Positions 45,465 through 54,717 of a stretch of DNA of 64,000 bases are shown here, piece by piece (positions within the stretch are counted from its first letter, which is position 1; every line of letters starts with the position of its first letter). The stretch comes from CAWIHS01 sp963836005 (lineage in GTDB: Bacteria > Pseudomonadota > Gammaproteobacteria > GRL18), in contig CAWIHS010000001.1 of the NCBI GenBank assembly GCA_963836005.1, forward strand, positions 496,001 to 560,000, read 5' to 3'. The position numbers and the translations under genes were made by a program. A model generated the notes under the pieces. That model had not been told where the DNA came from, ran no database searches, and saw only the letters and a list, made by a program, of their open reading frames with translations.

Positions 45465-46043
45465 ATGCGAAACATTCTTATTTCAGCCCTTATACCCGGT
45501 CTATTAATCCTTTCCGGATGCTCATGGACGCCTGATCTATCCTGGATTGGCCTGCCCAGAGTATATAAAATTGACGTCCAGCAGGGAAATGTCATTGATC
45601 AGGAGCAGGTTAATCAATTGCGTCCCGGCATGAATAAACAACAGGTGCGCTTTGTTATGGGCACACCAATGATCAATGATACCTTTCATGCCAACCGCTG
45701 GGACTATATTTATCGCTTTAAACCTGGTTATGGAGACGTTCAGAAAAAAAGAGTCAGCGTATTTTTTGAAGATGACAGGCTGGTCAATCTTCAGGGCGAT
45801 TTTCGTCCGGGAGAAGAGATCGAGACTAAGCGCATCAGCGAAGAAATAGTCGTAGTGCCTCTGGAAGAATACGAACAGGATGGTTCCAAAAAAGGTTATC
45901 TGACGCGCTTTTTTGACTTCTTTAGATGGACTGATGAACAGCGCGGTATTCCTGAGGGGGATATTCCTGTAAATCGCCCAAACCCTTATGAAAGTTCGAC
46001 GCGCGGAGAAGGAACAGACGCAGGACCCAGGCCGGATTTTTAA
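45465..46043 (+). CDS. bamE: Outer membrane protein assembly factor BamE
   Basis: 192 residues, longer than E. coli BamE because of a charged C-terminal extension (about residues 125-192). The lipobox LILSGC puts the lipidated cysteine at residue 19. The SmpA/OmlA core is clear: IDVQQGNVIDQEQVNQLRPGMNKQQVRFVMGTPMINDTFHANRWDYIYRF. It is a lipoprotein of the BAM complex at the periplasmic face of the outer membrane. Divergent from fur. Confidence 0.95.
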   Translation: MRNILISALIPGLLILSGCSWTPDLSWIGLPRVYKIDVQQGNVIDQEQVNQLRPGMNKQQVRFVMGTPMINDTFHANRWDYIYRFKPGYGDVQKKRVSVFFEDDRLVNLQGDFRPGEEIETKRISEEIVVVPLEEYEQDGSKKGYLTRFFDFFRWTDEQRGIPEGDIPVNRPNPYESSTRGEGTDAGPRPDF

Positions 46044-46051
46044 ACTATGAT

Positions 46052-46426
46052 TCAGATATTTCCGCCGCCCTTTTTCATTTTTTTACCTTCAGCCGCGCGC
46101 TGTTTTCTGACCGCTTTGGGATCTGCGATTAATTTACGATAAATTTCAATGCGGTCTTTATCCTGAAGAGTACTGTCGAGCCTGGTTAACTTTGCAAATA
46201 TACCCACTTTATTCTCGTGCAGATCAATTTCCGGAAACTCTTCCATAATTGCGGAAGCTTTTATGGCTTCTTCCACCGTGCAAGTGGCGGATACCCGGAT
46301 GGGGACAATCATCTGTGACTGAGGCGTTGCATAGGCAACTTCAATATTAATAACGGCATTAGAAGCATTGCTGCTTTCTCCCTCAGACTTAACAGCTTCC
46401 TCAGAACTCAGTTCTTCAACTTTCAT
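46052..46426 (-). CDS. rnfH: RnfH family ubiquitin-like protein
   Basis: 124 residues. The beta-grasp core begins at about residue 25 (INIEVAYATPQSQMIVPIRVSATCTVEEAIKASAIMEEFPEIDL) and continues NKVGIFAKLTRLDSTLQDKDRIEIYRKLIADPKAVRKQRA, the RnfH signature. The biochemical role is not firmly known. The first 22 residues are an extra acidic/serine stretch. The start overlaps the end of ratA by 11 bases, so the two are translationally coupled. Confidence 0.93.
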   Translation of the reverse strand: MKVEELSSEEAVKSEGESSNASNAVINIEVAYATPQSQMIVPIRVSATCTVEEAIKASAIMEEFPEIDLHENKVGIFAKLTRLDSTLQDKDRIEIYRKLIADPKAVRKQRAAEGKKMKKGGGNI

Positions 46427-46850
46427 AAACGTCTGCGGCTCTTTTACAAAAAGAATCTACCATGGTATTAGCCATTTGACTGAAGACCGGACCAAAAGCC
46501 ATACCCACCAGCTTGCTGGAAAATTCAAATTCCAGGTCCAGAGAAATCTTGCAGGCATTATCATCCAGAGTCTTGAACTGCCAATATCCCTGAAGTGATT
46601 TGAACGGTCCTTCAAGCAAACGCATTTCAATGATCTTGTTCTTCTGCATCCTGTTCAAGGTTGTAAATGTTTTATTCAGACCCGAATGCTTTATTTCGAT
46701 CTGACCGGTAATTTCATCCTCAGTTTCTTTTAACTTCCGGGAACGGCTGCACCACGGCAGAAACTGTTCATAACTGTCAACATCAGCAACAAGATCATAC
46801 ATTTTATCAGTGCTGTATGGGACCAATGCACTTTTACTGATAGAGGTCAA
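46416..46850 (-). CDS. ratA: RatA-type START-domain protein (coenzyme Q10-binding-like)
   Basis: 144 residues, a single START/polyketide-cyclase fold: KSALVPYSTDKMYDLVADVDSYEQFLPWCSRSRKL at the N-terminus and FEFSSKLVGMAFGPVFSQMANTMVDSFCKRAADVY at the end. E. coli RatA was described as an inhibitor of ribosomal subunit joining, while relatives bind ubiquinone, so the physiological role is debated. It lies in the usual ratA-rnfH pair between smpB and bamE. Confidence 0.93.
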   Translation of the reverse strand: MTSISKSALVPYSTDKMYDLVADVDSYEQFLPWCSRSRKLKETEDEITGQIEIKHSGLNKTFTTLNRMQKNKIIEMRLLEGPFKSLQGYWQFKTLDDNACKISLDLEFEFSSKLVGMAFGPVFSQMANTMVDSFCKRAADVYES

Positions 46851-46906
46851 CAGGTGCTCCGCAAAAATTTTCTAAACAAAAATCATACAACAAATCAGTT
46901 AAAAAT

Positions 46907-48364
46907 TCACACCGCCAGGATATCGCGTATAAAAGCAATAATTCCCATGGCATTTAGAAATACGACAATAACCATTGCCGGGGCAACAAACATAATTAAA
47001 AATTTCCATATCGAAAACCAGAAATCACTTATCCCAAGCTCCTGCCGGGCATACTTGTGCTTCATCAGCCAACCGGCAAAAACAGCTATCATCAAACCAC
47101 CCAGGGGCAGCATGATATTGGCCGTCAGATAATCGAGAAAATCAAAGGCCGTAGCATCCTTGAGGATCACAAATTCACCAAACTTGGTGGATATACTGGA
47201 AGAAATCGTAAAATTACTGGCCAGATTAAACGAAAACACTGTCAGCAACCCCAAAACCCAGACCAGTATACCCAGAATAATGGCTGTTTTAACGCGGGTC
47301 AGCGCATAGGTTTTCATACACCATGTCACGGCCGGTTCAATCAGAGAAATACTCGAAGTCCAGGCAGCAAATACCAGCAGGATGAAAAACAGCATACCGA
47401 AAAAACTACCATAAGGCATGTGTCCGAAAGCCAGCGGAAGCGTTTTGAAAATCAGTCCCGGACCGGCCCCGGGCTCCAGCCCATTAGCAAAGACAATAGG
47501 AAAAATCACCATCCCTGCAATCAGGGCAATCAGAGTATCCATGACCGCCACAGCGATAGATGCTTTGACAATTGATGTTTCCCTGGGCAGATAGGAACCA
47601 TATACCATGATGGCCCCCATACCCAGACTAAGGGTGAAAAAGGCATGACCCATGGCTGTTAATACGCCATGTGTAGTGACTTTACTGAAATCAGGATTAA
47701 ACAGATACTCAAGACCTTGCTGAAAAGCACCTGTATTGACGGCGTACACAAGCAGCACCAGCAAGAGTACAAACAATAACGGCATCAGAAATTTTACTGC
47801 TTTTTCCAATCCCCTGTTAACCCCGCGAGCCACCACAGCCATGGTCATGATCATAAAAATCGTATGCCATGCCAACAGGGTTTCAGCACTGCTGACCAGA
47901 TGGTCAAAAACCGCATTCACTTCTACCGCGCCAAGCCCTGTAAATGAACCAATGGCTAAACGGGGCACATAGGCAATAGCCCAGCCGGCAATGACACTAT
48001 AATAAGAAAGGATCAAAAAACCTGCGATAACCCCCATCCAGCCTAACAATCCCCAGGCCTGAGAATGCCCTGATTCAGCAGCCAGTGACTTCATGGTGGT
48101 AATGGGATCATTACGCCCGCGCCGGCCGAGCATGATTTCTGACATCATAATGGGAATACCAATCAATGCGATACAAAGCAGATAGATAAGGACAAAAGCG
48201 CCACCCCCATTTTCACCGGTAATATAAGGAAACTTCCAGATATTCCCCAGGCCCACCGCAGAACCCGTGGCAGCCAGAATAAAAACCAGGCGTGAGGACC
48301 ATTGTTCTCTTGGATGGCCATTATTATCTGCGGCTGAATTAGAAAGTGGAGCAGATCGTGACAT
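46907..48364 (-). CDS. Sodium-dependent transporter, NSS/SNF family
   Basis: 485 residues with about 11-12 membrane segments. The first helix reads WSSRLVFILAATGSAVGLGNIWKFPYITGENGGGAFVLIYL, the hallmark sodium/substrate-binding helix of the LeuT-like family, and IPIMMSEIMLGRRGRNDPI follows. It imports an amino acid or similar small solute with sodium, but the substrate cannot be read from sequence. It is inserted between ratA and smpB, which are normally neighbours, and is divergent from smpB. Confidence 0.93.
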   Translation of the reverse strand: MSRSAPLSNSAADNNGHPREQWSSRLVFILAATGSAVGLGNIWKFPYITGENGGGAFVLIYLLCIALIGIPIMMSEIMLGRRGRNDPITTMKSLAAESGHSQAWGLLGWMGVIAGFLILSYYSVIAGWAIAYVPRLAIGSFTGLGAVEVNAVFDHLVSSAETLLAWHTIFMIMTMAVVARGVNRGLEKAVKFLMPLLFVLLLVLLVYAVNTGAFQQGLEYLFNPDFSKVTTHGVLTAMGHAFFTLSLGMGAIMVYGSYLPRETSIVKASIAVAVMDTLIALIAGMVIFPIVFANGLEPGAGPGLIFKTLPLAFGHMPYGSFFGMLFFILLVFAAWTSSISLIEPAVTWCMKTYALTRVKTAIILGILVWVLGLLTVFSFNLASNFTISSSISTKFGEFVILKDATAFDFLDYLTANIMLPLGGLMIAVFAGWLMKHKYARQELGISDFWFSIWKFLIMFVAPAMVIVVFLNAMGIIAFIRDILAV

Positions 48365-48437
48365 AGATTCATTTCCCTTATTATTTCAAGGTACCTTTTT
48401 TTCAACAATTGTAGCATTTTTTTTGTATAATTGGCCT

Positions 48438-48911
48438 ATGGCAAAAAAGAAACCAAAAACACCCAGTAATACTATCGCCCTGAATAAAAAGGCCCGTCAC
48501 GATTACATTTTAGAAGATGAAATGGAAGCAGGTCTGGTGCTGCAGGGCTGGGAAGTCAAAAGCCTGCGTGCCGGCAAGGTTCAGCTGCGCGACAGTTATG
48601 TGCTGCTTAAAAATGGTGAAGCTTTTTTATTCGGCACCATCATCAGTCCGCTATTATCAGCTTCCACCCATGTTGTGCCTGAACAGCAGCGCAGCCGAAA
48701 ACTACTGCTGCATAGCCAGGAACTGTCCAGATTGATTGGTGCGGTTGAACGCAAAGGTTATACGATTGTACCGTTATCTCTATACTGGAAAAAGAGCAAG
48801 GTGAAGTGCAAAATCGCTCTCGCCAAGGGCAAGCATCTGCATGACAAGCGTGCGGCAGAAAAAGATCGTGACTGGAACCGTGAAAAAGCACGCATTGCAA
48901 AAATAAAATAG
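48438..48911 (+). CDS. smpB: SsrA-binding protein SmpB
   Basis: 157 residues from the ATG at 48438 (MAKKKPKTPSNTIALNKKARHDY). A longer ORF reaches back to 48267, but its extra 57 residues overlap the divergent transporter gene and do not look like SmpB. Core motifs are EDEMEAGLVLQGWEVKSLRAGKVQLRDSYV and ALAKGKHLHDKRAAEKDRDW. It binds tmRNA and brings it to stalled ribosomes. The tmRNA gene lies 72 bases downstream on the same strand. Confidence 0.98.
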   Translation: MAKKKPKTPSNTIALNKKARHDYILEDEMEAGLVLQGWEVKSLRAGKVQLRDSYVLLKNGEAFLFGTIISPLLSASTHVVPEQQRSRKLLLHSQELSRLIGAVERKGYTIVPLSLYWKKSKVKCKIALAKGKHLHDKRAAEKDRDWNREKARIAKIK

Positions 48912-48933
48912 ACTGTTATTTTCGCTTAATTAG

Positions 48934-48963
48934 TTGAATTTTCCAGCTTGGACACCATATAAT
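48934..48963 (+). promoter_or_regulatory. Sigma-70 promoter of ssrA
   Basis: TTGAAT (48934-48939), an 18-base spacer, then a perfect TATAAT (48958-48963), 20 bases before the mature 5' end of tmRNA. It lies between smpB and ssrA, so tmRNA can be made independently of smpB, with a short 5' leader to be trimmed. Confidence 0.75.
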
Positions 48964-48983
48964 GAGATAGCACTACTCCAATT

Positions 48984-49341
48984 GGGGACGAAACTGGCTT
49001 CGACGTGGACGAAGAACCCAGAGGTGCATGCCGAGGATTGTAGTCACCCTCGTTAAAAAGCTGCAAAATTGTTATAGTTGCAAACGACGATAACTACGCT
49101 CTAGCTGCTTAAACCCAGCTAGCCTTTGACTATCTTTATCTGTGGGGGTAAATCAGAGGTCACTTAACACAGCATCCGCCAGTTATTCAGTCCGAGTTTA
49201 GCTGGTTAAACTTAAACGGACTCGTGAGTTTTAGACCTGGCTACCCGCCTTAAACTCATTAAAACTTCCGGTAGTTCTAAGCATGTAGAGCCAAAGGCGG
49301 ACCGTTTGCGGACGGGGGTTCGACTCCCCCCGTCTCCACCA
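48984..49341 (+). ncRNA. ssrA: Transfer-messenger RNA (tmRNA)
   Basis: 358 bases. The tRNA-like ends pair as GGGGACG (48984-48990) with CGTCTCC (49331-49337), followed by an encoded ACCA. The T-arm region is GGGGGTTCGACTCCCCC. The reading frame starts at GCA 49080 and encodes the tag ANDDNYALAA, ending at TAA 49110-49112. It rescues stalled ribosomes and tags the nascent proteins for proteolysis. The 3' end of this gene is a common integration site for genomic islands, and accessory DNA follows here. Confidence 0.98.
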
Positions 49342-49368
49342 AACAAAGGTTCAAGAAGAACCAAAAAC

Positions 49369-49409
49369 AACCCGAATGCCATATATATCAACGCACTTCG
49401 GGTTTTTTT
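49369..49409 (+). terminator. Rho-independent terminator of ssrA
   Basis: Stem AACCCGAA (49369-49376) pairs with TTCGGGTT (49397-49404) and is followed by a run of T (seven in all from 49403). It lies 28 bases past the tmRNA 3' end. Confidence 0.85.
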
Positions 49410-49498
49410 ATGCCTATAGCATCCTGCAACGGACAACAGTGGGGGGCGGACCAGCACAACACGTTGACTTCTATGCAATCTATCTCGATTAAACCCTG

Positions 49499-50029
49499 TT
49501 ATTTCCCTTTAAACAGACCATTTCGCTCTATAAAAACAGCCTCGTAAGTTGCCGGAGGTTCTTTGAGTACATGACCCCTTTCGGTTTCAACTGACTCGCG
49601 GTGCATTCCAGGCACATTTAATCCTATCTTTATCTCATCGACAAACTCAGAGCCACCTATAACAAGACTTTCTGACCATTCGCCGGGATGGCGTACCACT
49701 CCCGCCCGTACCATGTTCAAATCAATATAAGTCATACATCGGGACAGATAGTTTTCTCTGTCTACTGCCTCGGCATGGTAGCGATCTTCCCGGAAGGCCC
49801 CTTTTCTTGTTTTACGCCTGTTAAATTCCTGCGCCGTGCGTCCCGCAATCAGCTGCATGCTCCTGGCGATCTCCCCGTCCCCACGATCTTTCACCAGCAG
49901 AGGCATGTGATTGGATGTCACTATGTAATTCAGAACACAAAGGTTGTATCGCTTTTTGGCTTCAAAAAGCCAGTATCGCCAACGCCGGCGATCACATGCA
50001 AACTTGAGTAGAAATTCTTTTTTGTGACA
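49499..50029 (-). pseudogene. REP-associated tyrosine transposase (RAYT, Y1_Tnp), N-terminally truncated
   Basis: The minus-strand frame reads CHKKEFLLKFACDRRRWRYWLFEAKKRYNLCVLNYIVTSNHMPLLVKDRGDGEIARSMQLIAGRTAQEFNRRK and on to YIDLNMVRAGVV. That is the core of IS200-like/RAYT transposases, and here the motif usually written NHIHLLV reads NHMPLLV, so one metal-binding histidine is changed. The frame is open only to 50050 and the expected N-terminal 30-40 residues are missing. A coding call from the GTG at 49921 (140 residues) is possible but would lack even more. Located just after tmRNA. Confidence 0.75.
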
Positions 50030-50150
50030 ACGGTGCGTGAAGTGCCAAACTTAGTTTGGTATGAAATATCGGTTGGCTCTTGGCATAGCACTTTTTCCTT
50101 AAAGTATTCATTTTGTCCTTGAAAATAGCCTTTTAAGCGTTATTTAATCA

Positions 50151-50504
50151 TTGTTTTGGGTTGTTTTGCTCTTTAATTCAGTGAGTTACTCAGGTCCGAC
50201 CCCAGTAAATGCTTCGCATAAACATCATGAAGCCATAACCAGCCGTCCCTTGTTACTCAGTAGTGTCGGTCGGTTAACTGAACACAGTCGTCAAAAGAAA
50301 ATGGTGATCACAAGTACTCATGGTGACATTGCCACATTGAAATTAGCTTACACTCGATTAGTCGGCTTTTTTGATGAACTGAAAGCGAATGCGCCGCAGT
50401 TAAGTTCTTATGAATGCTGGAATCGCATTTTGTCTAAGGCAATGGAGAAATTTAAGGTTAATTTGAGGTGTGATAAGTATAACGGACTACCTGCACGGGC
50501 GTAG
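50151..50504 (+). CDS. Hypothetical protein, probably a remnant
   Basis: 117 codons, not recognised. The second half (TLKLAYTRLVGFFDELKANAPQLSSYECWNRILSKAMEKFKVNLRCDKYNG) looks like real protein with helix-forming composition. The first 40 residues look less so. No ribosome site stands out. It sits between a broken transposase and the HTH gene, so it may be a fragment of a mobile-element gene. Confidence 0.3.
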   Translation: MFWVVLLFNSVSYSGPTPVNASHKHHEAITSRPLLLSSVGRLTEHSRQKKMVITSTHGDIATLKLAYTRLVGFFDELKANAPQLSSYECWNRILSKAMEKFKVNLRCDKYNGLPARA

Positions 50505-50745
50505 CACGAAAATGAACCGTTTTTGAGATGAATTTATGCTGGACTGAACGTCATGGCAGGTTTAACTGATGATTTTAGGATTAACAATTCAAAATATTTA
50601 AGGCACAAATTTTTTCGCTTAAATCAGGCAACATCGGTTTAAATCGTTTGAGGGTCAGCGGCTCCATGATACGATAAAAAAATATTTCCGAATCATGAAT
50701 CTCGTTGGTTTAAGTTCGTTCGGCCCCAAATGTAAGGATTATTAT

Positions 50746-50970
50746 ATGACAGAGACAGAAGATCGCTGGCTATCAGCCGATGAAATCTGCAGGCACCTCG
50801 GCGTGAGCAAGGATACGGTCTACAAATGGATCAATAGGCACGGTATACCCGCTCACCGCATGGGACGACTATGGAAATTCAAGATCAGCCAAGTTGATAA
50901 ATGGGTAGAAGATGGCGGCGCTACTGATTCCCATTCTGCAGGTGACGAAGGAATGAATGATGAAGCATGA
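50746..50970 (+). CDS. Helix-turn-helix (excisionase/MerR-like, HTH_17) protein
   Basis: 74 residues from the ATG at 50746, chosen because AAGGA stands eight bases before it. An upstream in-frame ATG at 50695 adds 17 residues with no ribosome site. The domain reads RWLSADEICRHLGVSKDTVYKWINRHGIPAHRMGRLWKFKISQVDKWVE, a textbook excisionase-type winged helix for DNA binding. Its stop overlaps the next ORF. As the first gene of the cassette it probably regulates the genes that follow. Confidence 0.85.
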   Translation: MTETEDRWLSADEICRHLGVSKDTVYKWINRHGIPAHRMGRLWKFKISQVDKWVEDGGATDSHSAGDEGMNDEA

Positions 50971-51271
50971 TTTGGCCGTAGAAAAGTCCATGACGGCCTT
51001 GGAAAAAGGCTCTGATTGCAAAGAGTTGCGTGCCGCTTTGACTCACTGGCTTCAGTTTCCGGACTCTCTTCCTCCCTTTTTTACGGAAAGCCACAAACGG
51101 CGTGTTCTTTCAGAGTACCTGCCTAGTTATATGAACCGGATGAAATCGAAGATTGCTGCAAATGGCACCCATCTGAGGCGTCTGCCTGTGAAGGAAGCGA
51201 TGCAGCTCCAAGAATATGATATAGCAGCTTCAGTTCAAGAGGAGTGTTATGACAGCATCCGGTATTTATGA
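50957..51271 (+). CDS. Hypothetical protein between the HTH gene and the helicase
   Basis: 104 codons, no family recognised. Overlaps the HTH gene by 14 bases and the helicase gene by 23 bases, so it is tightly coupled to both. It is mainly helical, with a basic RRVLSEYLPSYMNRMKSKI segment. There is no signal peptide or membrane stretch. The double overlap argues that it is a real member of the cassette, perhaps a small partner of the helicase. Confidence 0.55.
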   Translation: MMKHDLAVEKSMTALEKGSDCKELRAALTHWLQFPDSLPPFFTESHKRRVLSEYLPSYMNRMKSKIAANGTHLRRLPVKEAMQLQEYDIAASVQEECYDSIRYL

Positions 51272-54200
51272 ATCTCTTATTACAAGACTGTTGAAAAAGA
51301 GATTGAATGAGCTTGAAGGGACCTACTATATCGAAAAACAGCATCTTGATTCTTCTGAGGCCGCCGATTACCTATCCCGATTTTTATCGCGTGTTTTGTA
51401 TATAGCTTTCGACTCGTTGCCTAATAGTGAAGACCGAATCTCAAAACAGATCGATCTCTCCAATGCTCTTGTTAAATGGCTTGCTGATTATTTGATTGAC
51501 GTAAACCTGTCGGATAATCTGTTGGATTCCCAAGGCCTGATTCTTTCTGCTCTCTTTTCAACACAAAACCCCGTTGCAGCAGACTTAAAAGCGCATGTAG
51601 CCAAAATTACTCCGCTCACCGGACTGGTTCAAAGTGAACTCTTCACCGGAAGCAATGTCGGCTTATCATTGGACTCGGAGGTCAAAAGAGAGATTCTTTC
51701 TGCCGATGAGATCTGTTGGCTTGTTTCGTTTATTAAATGGACCGGAATACGGATCTTTGCGGATATTCTGAGAGAGGTAACTAAAAACGGCAAAAAGATA
51801 AGGATTATTACTACTTCATATATGGGTGCTACCGATCAAAAAGCGGTTGATTTTCTTGCTCGTTTGCCCAATACGGAAGTTCGACTCAGCTACAACACCG
51901 ACCGCGAACGCCTTCATGCAAAAGCATATCTTTTTTTGCGAAACAGCGGTTTTGATACCGGTTATATAGGGTCTTCAAACATATCACGCTCCGCATTGAC
52001 CAATGGTCTCGAATGGAATCTAAAAATAACCACGCAGGAAATTCCCCATATTATAAAAAAGTTCAAAAGTACTTTTGAAACCTACTGGGAATCATCCGAA
52101 TTTGAACCATACCATGTTAGTGACGAAACTCATCGCGAACGACTGAAAAAAGCACTTCAAACAGAACGTAGTGGAAATAGAACCGATGAGCCACAATTCT
52201 TTTTTGATATTGAACCTCACGCTTATCAAAAGGAGATTCTTGAACGGCTCGCCATGGAACGAGAGATTCACAAGCGCCATCGCAATTTAGTTGTCGCCGC
52301 CACAGGAACAGGAAAAACGGTGATCTCTGCTTTTGATTTCCGCCGATTCTATAAAGCCAATCCAACATCGAATTTTCTCTTTATCGCTCACCGTGAAGAA
52401 ATACTCAAACAGGCGCGAGCGACCTTTCGTGCAGTTCTTCGATCTCATTCGTTCGGTGAACTGTGGGTCGGCGGGAATGTCCCAGACCATTACAATCAAC
52501 TCTTTGCTTCAGTGCAGACTCTGAACAGTCAATTTGATCAGATTACTCTTTCGCCTGATTTCTTTGATTTTATTGTGATTGATGAGGTGCATCATATTTC
52601 CGCAGAGAGTTATCGGCCAATTCTAAATCGGTTTACTCCTAAAATTCTACTTGGTTTAACCGCAACTCCTGAACGTCATGATGGAACTGACATTCGTGAG
52701 GATTTCTGCGGAACGATTGCGGCGGAACTTCGCCTTCCTGAAGCGATTAATCAGCGACATCTCTGTCCGTTTCAGTATTTCGGGCTTGATGATCCAACTG
52801 ATCTATCAAATGTTCAGTGGGTAAGAGGTCGATATATTCCTTCTGAGCTGACTCGTATTTACACCGCGAACGATCAGCGAATCGGTCATATCCTTCGAAG
52901 CATCGAAGATGTCGTTGGCAATATTCACACCATCAAGGCATTAGCGTTCTGCGTTTCCCAGGATCATGCACAGTTCATGGTGGAAAAGTTTCTGTTGAAG
53001 GGGGTTAAATCGGCGGTTCTTACCAGTTCTAATTCTCAGGATCGTGTGATTCTTCGTGAACAATTGGTTTTAGGGGAGATAAATGTACTTTTCGTGGTAG
53101 ATATTTTCAATGAAGGCGTTGATATACCTGAAATTGATACGGTTCTGTTTCTACGACCAACCGAAAGTTTAACCGTATTTCTTCAGCAGCTGGGGCGCGG
53201 TCTTCGACTGAGCGAAGGGAAAGAATGTCTAACGGTTTTAGACTTTGTTGGCAATGCCAGTAAAGAGTACGACTTTTCACAGAAGTTCCGAGCATTGGTT
53301 GGCAAATCGCACACCTCAATTACCGATGAGATTGAGAATGATTTTCCGCACCTTCCTTTGGGGTGTTCGATTGTTCTTCAGAAACAGGCAAAAGAGGTGA
53401 TTCTCCGAAATATAAAAAATGCAATTGTTAATCAGAGGAAATTGGTCTCATATATTCGCGGATTTGCCCAGCAAACGGATCTTCCATTGACTCTTTCAAA
53501 TTTCCTGAAGCAGAATCCGAATGTTACTATCGAAGATATTTACAAAAACAAGATTGATGGCGGCGGCGGATGGTCGCGGCTCTGCGTTAAGGCGGGAGTT
53601 TCAAAAGATACTCTTGATAAAACAATCGAACAGGCCATGTTCCGCGGGATATCAAACCGATTGCTTCAGTGTAGCTCCTATTCGTATTTGACCTTTATTT
53701 TAAAACTGCTGCGCAGTGAAGGTTCATGGAACAGATCTGATGAAACTGAAAATCAATTTGCACTTATGGCGCACTATGATTTTTGGCAGAAACCAGGTAA
53801 AGAATTTGGATTTTATTCTCTTGAAGAATCACTTTCGGCATTGTTTCGGGATATCCGTCTAAAAGTGGAGTGTTTTGATGTGATCAAACAGCTTCTTGAC
53901 TTCCTTGATATTGAAGAATTACCAATGGATATTGGCTTCAGTTCGGCATTAAAAATACATGCACGTTATACTCGCGATGAAATTCTCGCAGCCTTTGGAG
54001 AGAATCGATTCGATAAAAAATCAAGTAGTCGTGAAGGGGTCGTGGAAATCAAAGAACGGAATTGTGAGCTCCTATTTGTTACCCTTCAAAAAACAGAGAA
54101 AAAGTTTTCTCCAACCACGCTTTATCATGACTATGCGATCAATGAATCTCTCTTTCATTGGCAATCTCAGAATGCAGCTCGACCGGATAAAGGAAAAGGA

Positions 54201-54419
54201 CTTTCGTATGTTAAACATGGAGAACGTGGCAAGAAAATCATTCTTTTTGTGCGCGAACAAACTTCGGATGAATTCGGGCGAGCGATGGGCTTCATCAATC
54301 TTGGGTCAGTGAATTTAGAATCATCTTCGGGTAGTCAGCCGATGAATATTACGTGGCGACTTAAACAACCGATTCCTCCGTACCTTTGGAATGAAGCCGC
54401 GAAGTTAGCTGTTGGATAG
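51249..54419 (+). CDS. SF2 helicase with N-terminal PLD nuclease domain and C-terminal DUF3427
   Basis: 1056 residues, intact, with a strong ribosome site (AAGAGGAG) before the ATG. The N-terminal part includes a phospholipase-D-like nuclease motif: HAKAYLFLRNSGFDTGYIGSSN around residues 222-243 (HxK and downstream Asn/Ser). The helicase core follows: Walker A ATGTGKT near residue 350, DEVHH near 444, GLTATPERHDG, and motif VI QQLGRGLRL near 646. The end fits DUF3427. Such proteins are known as restriction-type or antiviral helicase-nucleases, but activity here is inferred. Base use appears more AT-rich than in the sbcDC part that follows. Confidence 0.9.
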   Translation: MTASGIYESLITRLLKKRLNELEGTYYIEKQHLDSSEAADYLSRFLSRVLYIAFDSLPNSEDRISKQIDLSNALVKWLADYLIDVNLSDNLLDSQGLILSALFSTQNPVAADLKAHVAKITPLTGLVQSELFTGSNVGLSLDSEVKREILSADEICWLVSFIKWTGIRIFADILREVTKNGKKIRIITTSYMGATDQKAVDFLARLPNTEVRLSYNTDRERLHAKAYLFLRNSGFDTGYIGSSNISRSALTNGLEWNLKITTQEIPHIIKKFKSTFETYWESSEFEPYHVSDETHRERLKKALQTERSGNRTDEPQFFFDIEPHAYQKEILERLAMEREIHKRHRNLVVAATGTGKTVISAFDFRRFYKANPTSNFLFIAHREEILKQARATFRAVLRSHSFGELWVGGNVPDHYNQLFASVQTLNSQFDQITLSPDFFDFIVIDEVHHISAESYRPILNRFTPKILLGLTATPERHDGTDIREDFCGTIAAELRLPEAINQRHLCPFQYFGLDDPTDLSNVQWVRGRYIPSELTRIYTANDQRIGHILRSIEDVVGNIHTIKALAFCVSQDHAQFMVEKFLLKGVKSAVLTSSNSQDRVILREQLVLGEINVLFVVDIFNEGVDIPEIDTVLFLRPTESLTVFLQQLGRGLRLSEGKECLTVLDFVGNASKEYDFSQKFRALVGKSHTSITDEIENDFPHLPLGCSIVLQKQAKEVILRNIKNAIVNQRKLVSYIRGFAQQTDLPLTLSNFLKQNPNVTIEDIYKNKIDGGGGWSRLCVKAGVSKDTLDKTIEQAMFRGISNRLLQCSSYSYLTFILKLLRSEGSWNRSDETENQFALMAHYDFWQKPGKEFGFYSLEESLSALFRDIRLKVECFDVIKQLLDFLDIEELPMDIGFSSALKIHARYTRDEILAAFGENRFDKKSSSREGVVEIKERNCELLFVTLQKTEKKFSPTTLYHDYAINESLFHWQSQNAARPDKGKGLSYVKHGERGKKIILFVREQTSDEFGRAMGFINLGSVNLESSSGSQPMNITWRLKQPIPPYLWNEAAKLAVG

Positions 54420-54423
54420 TAAT

Positions 54424-54717
54424 ATGCAAGATATCTATATCGCATTTGAGAGACAAGTTCTCATATTCACTCATCGCCTTTCAGTTCTGGGCATAGTTCG
54501 GGATTATGCCAAAAAGTTTGCCAGCGAGCATGGAAAGGCAGTTTATGTATCTTATACAAAGACACTTTGCCGAGCTTTTAGAATCCTTCGGGAACGTATG
54601 ATCGAGTGCGAACTGATTACTGATGTTGTCCAGCGGTATAGACGGGCAATAAATACGATGGGGAAAATTGGCAATCTTTCCAAACCGATGCCACCCGTTC
54701 TGCAGGAGGCTCAATGA
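54424..54717 (+). CDS. Hypothetical protein between the helicase and sbcD
   Basis: 97 residues from the ATG at 54424, five bases after the helicase stop. A TTG at 54412 would add four. Not recognised. Helical and basic (MQDIYIAFERQVLIFTHRL ... YTKTLCRAFRILRERM). Its stop overlaps the sbcD start as ATGA, so it is translated in line with sbcD. Possibly an adaptor specific to this cassette. Confidence 0.5.
   Translation: MQDIYIAFERQVLIFTHRLSVLGIVRDYAKKFASEHGKAVYVSYTKTLCRAFRILRERMIECELITDVVQRYRRAINTMGKIGNLSKPMPPVLQEAQ

Noticed and set aside
48267..48437. Longer start for SmpB
   Set aside because: The added 57 residues overlap the divergent transporter gene and do not resemble the SmpB N-terminus.
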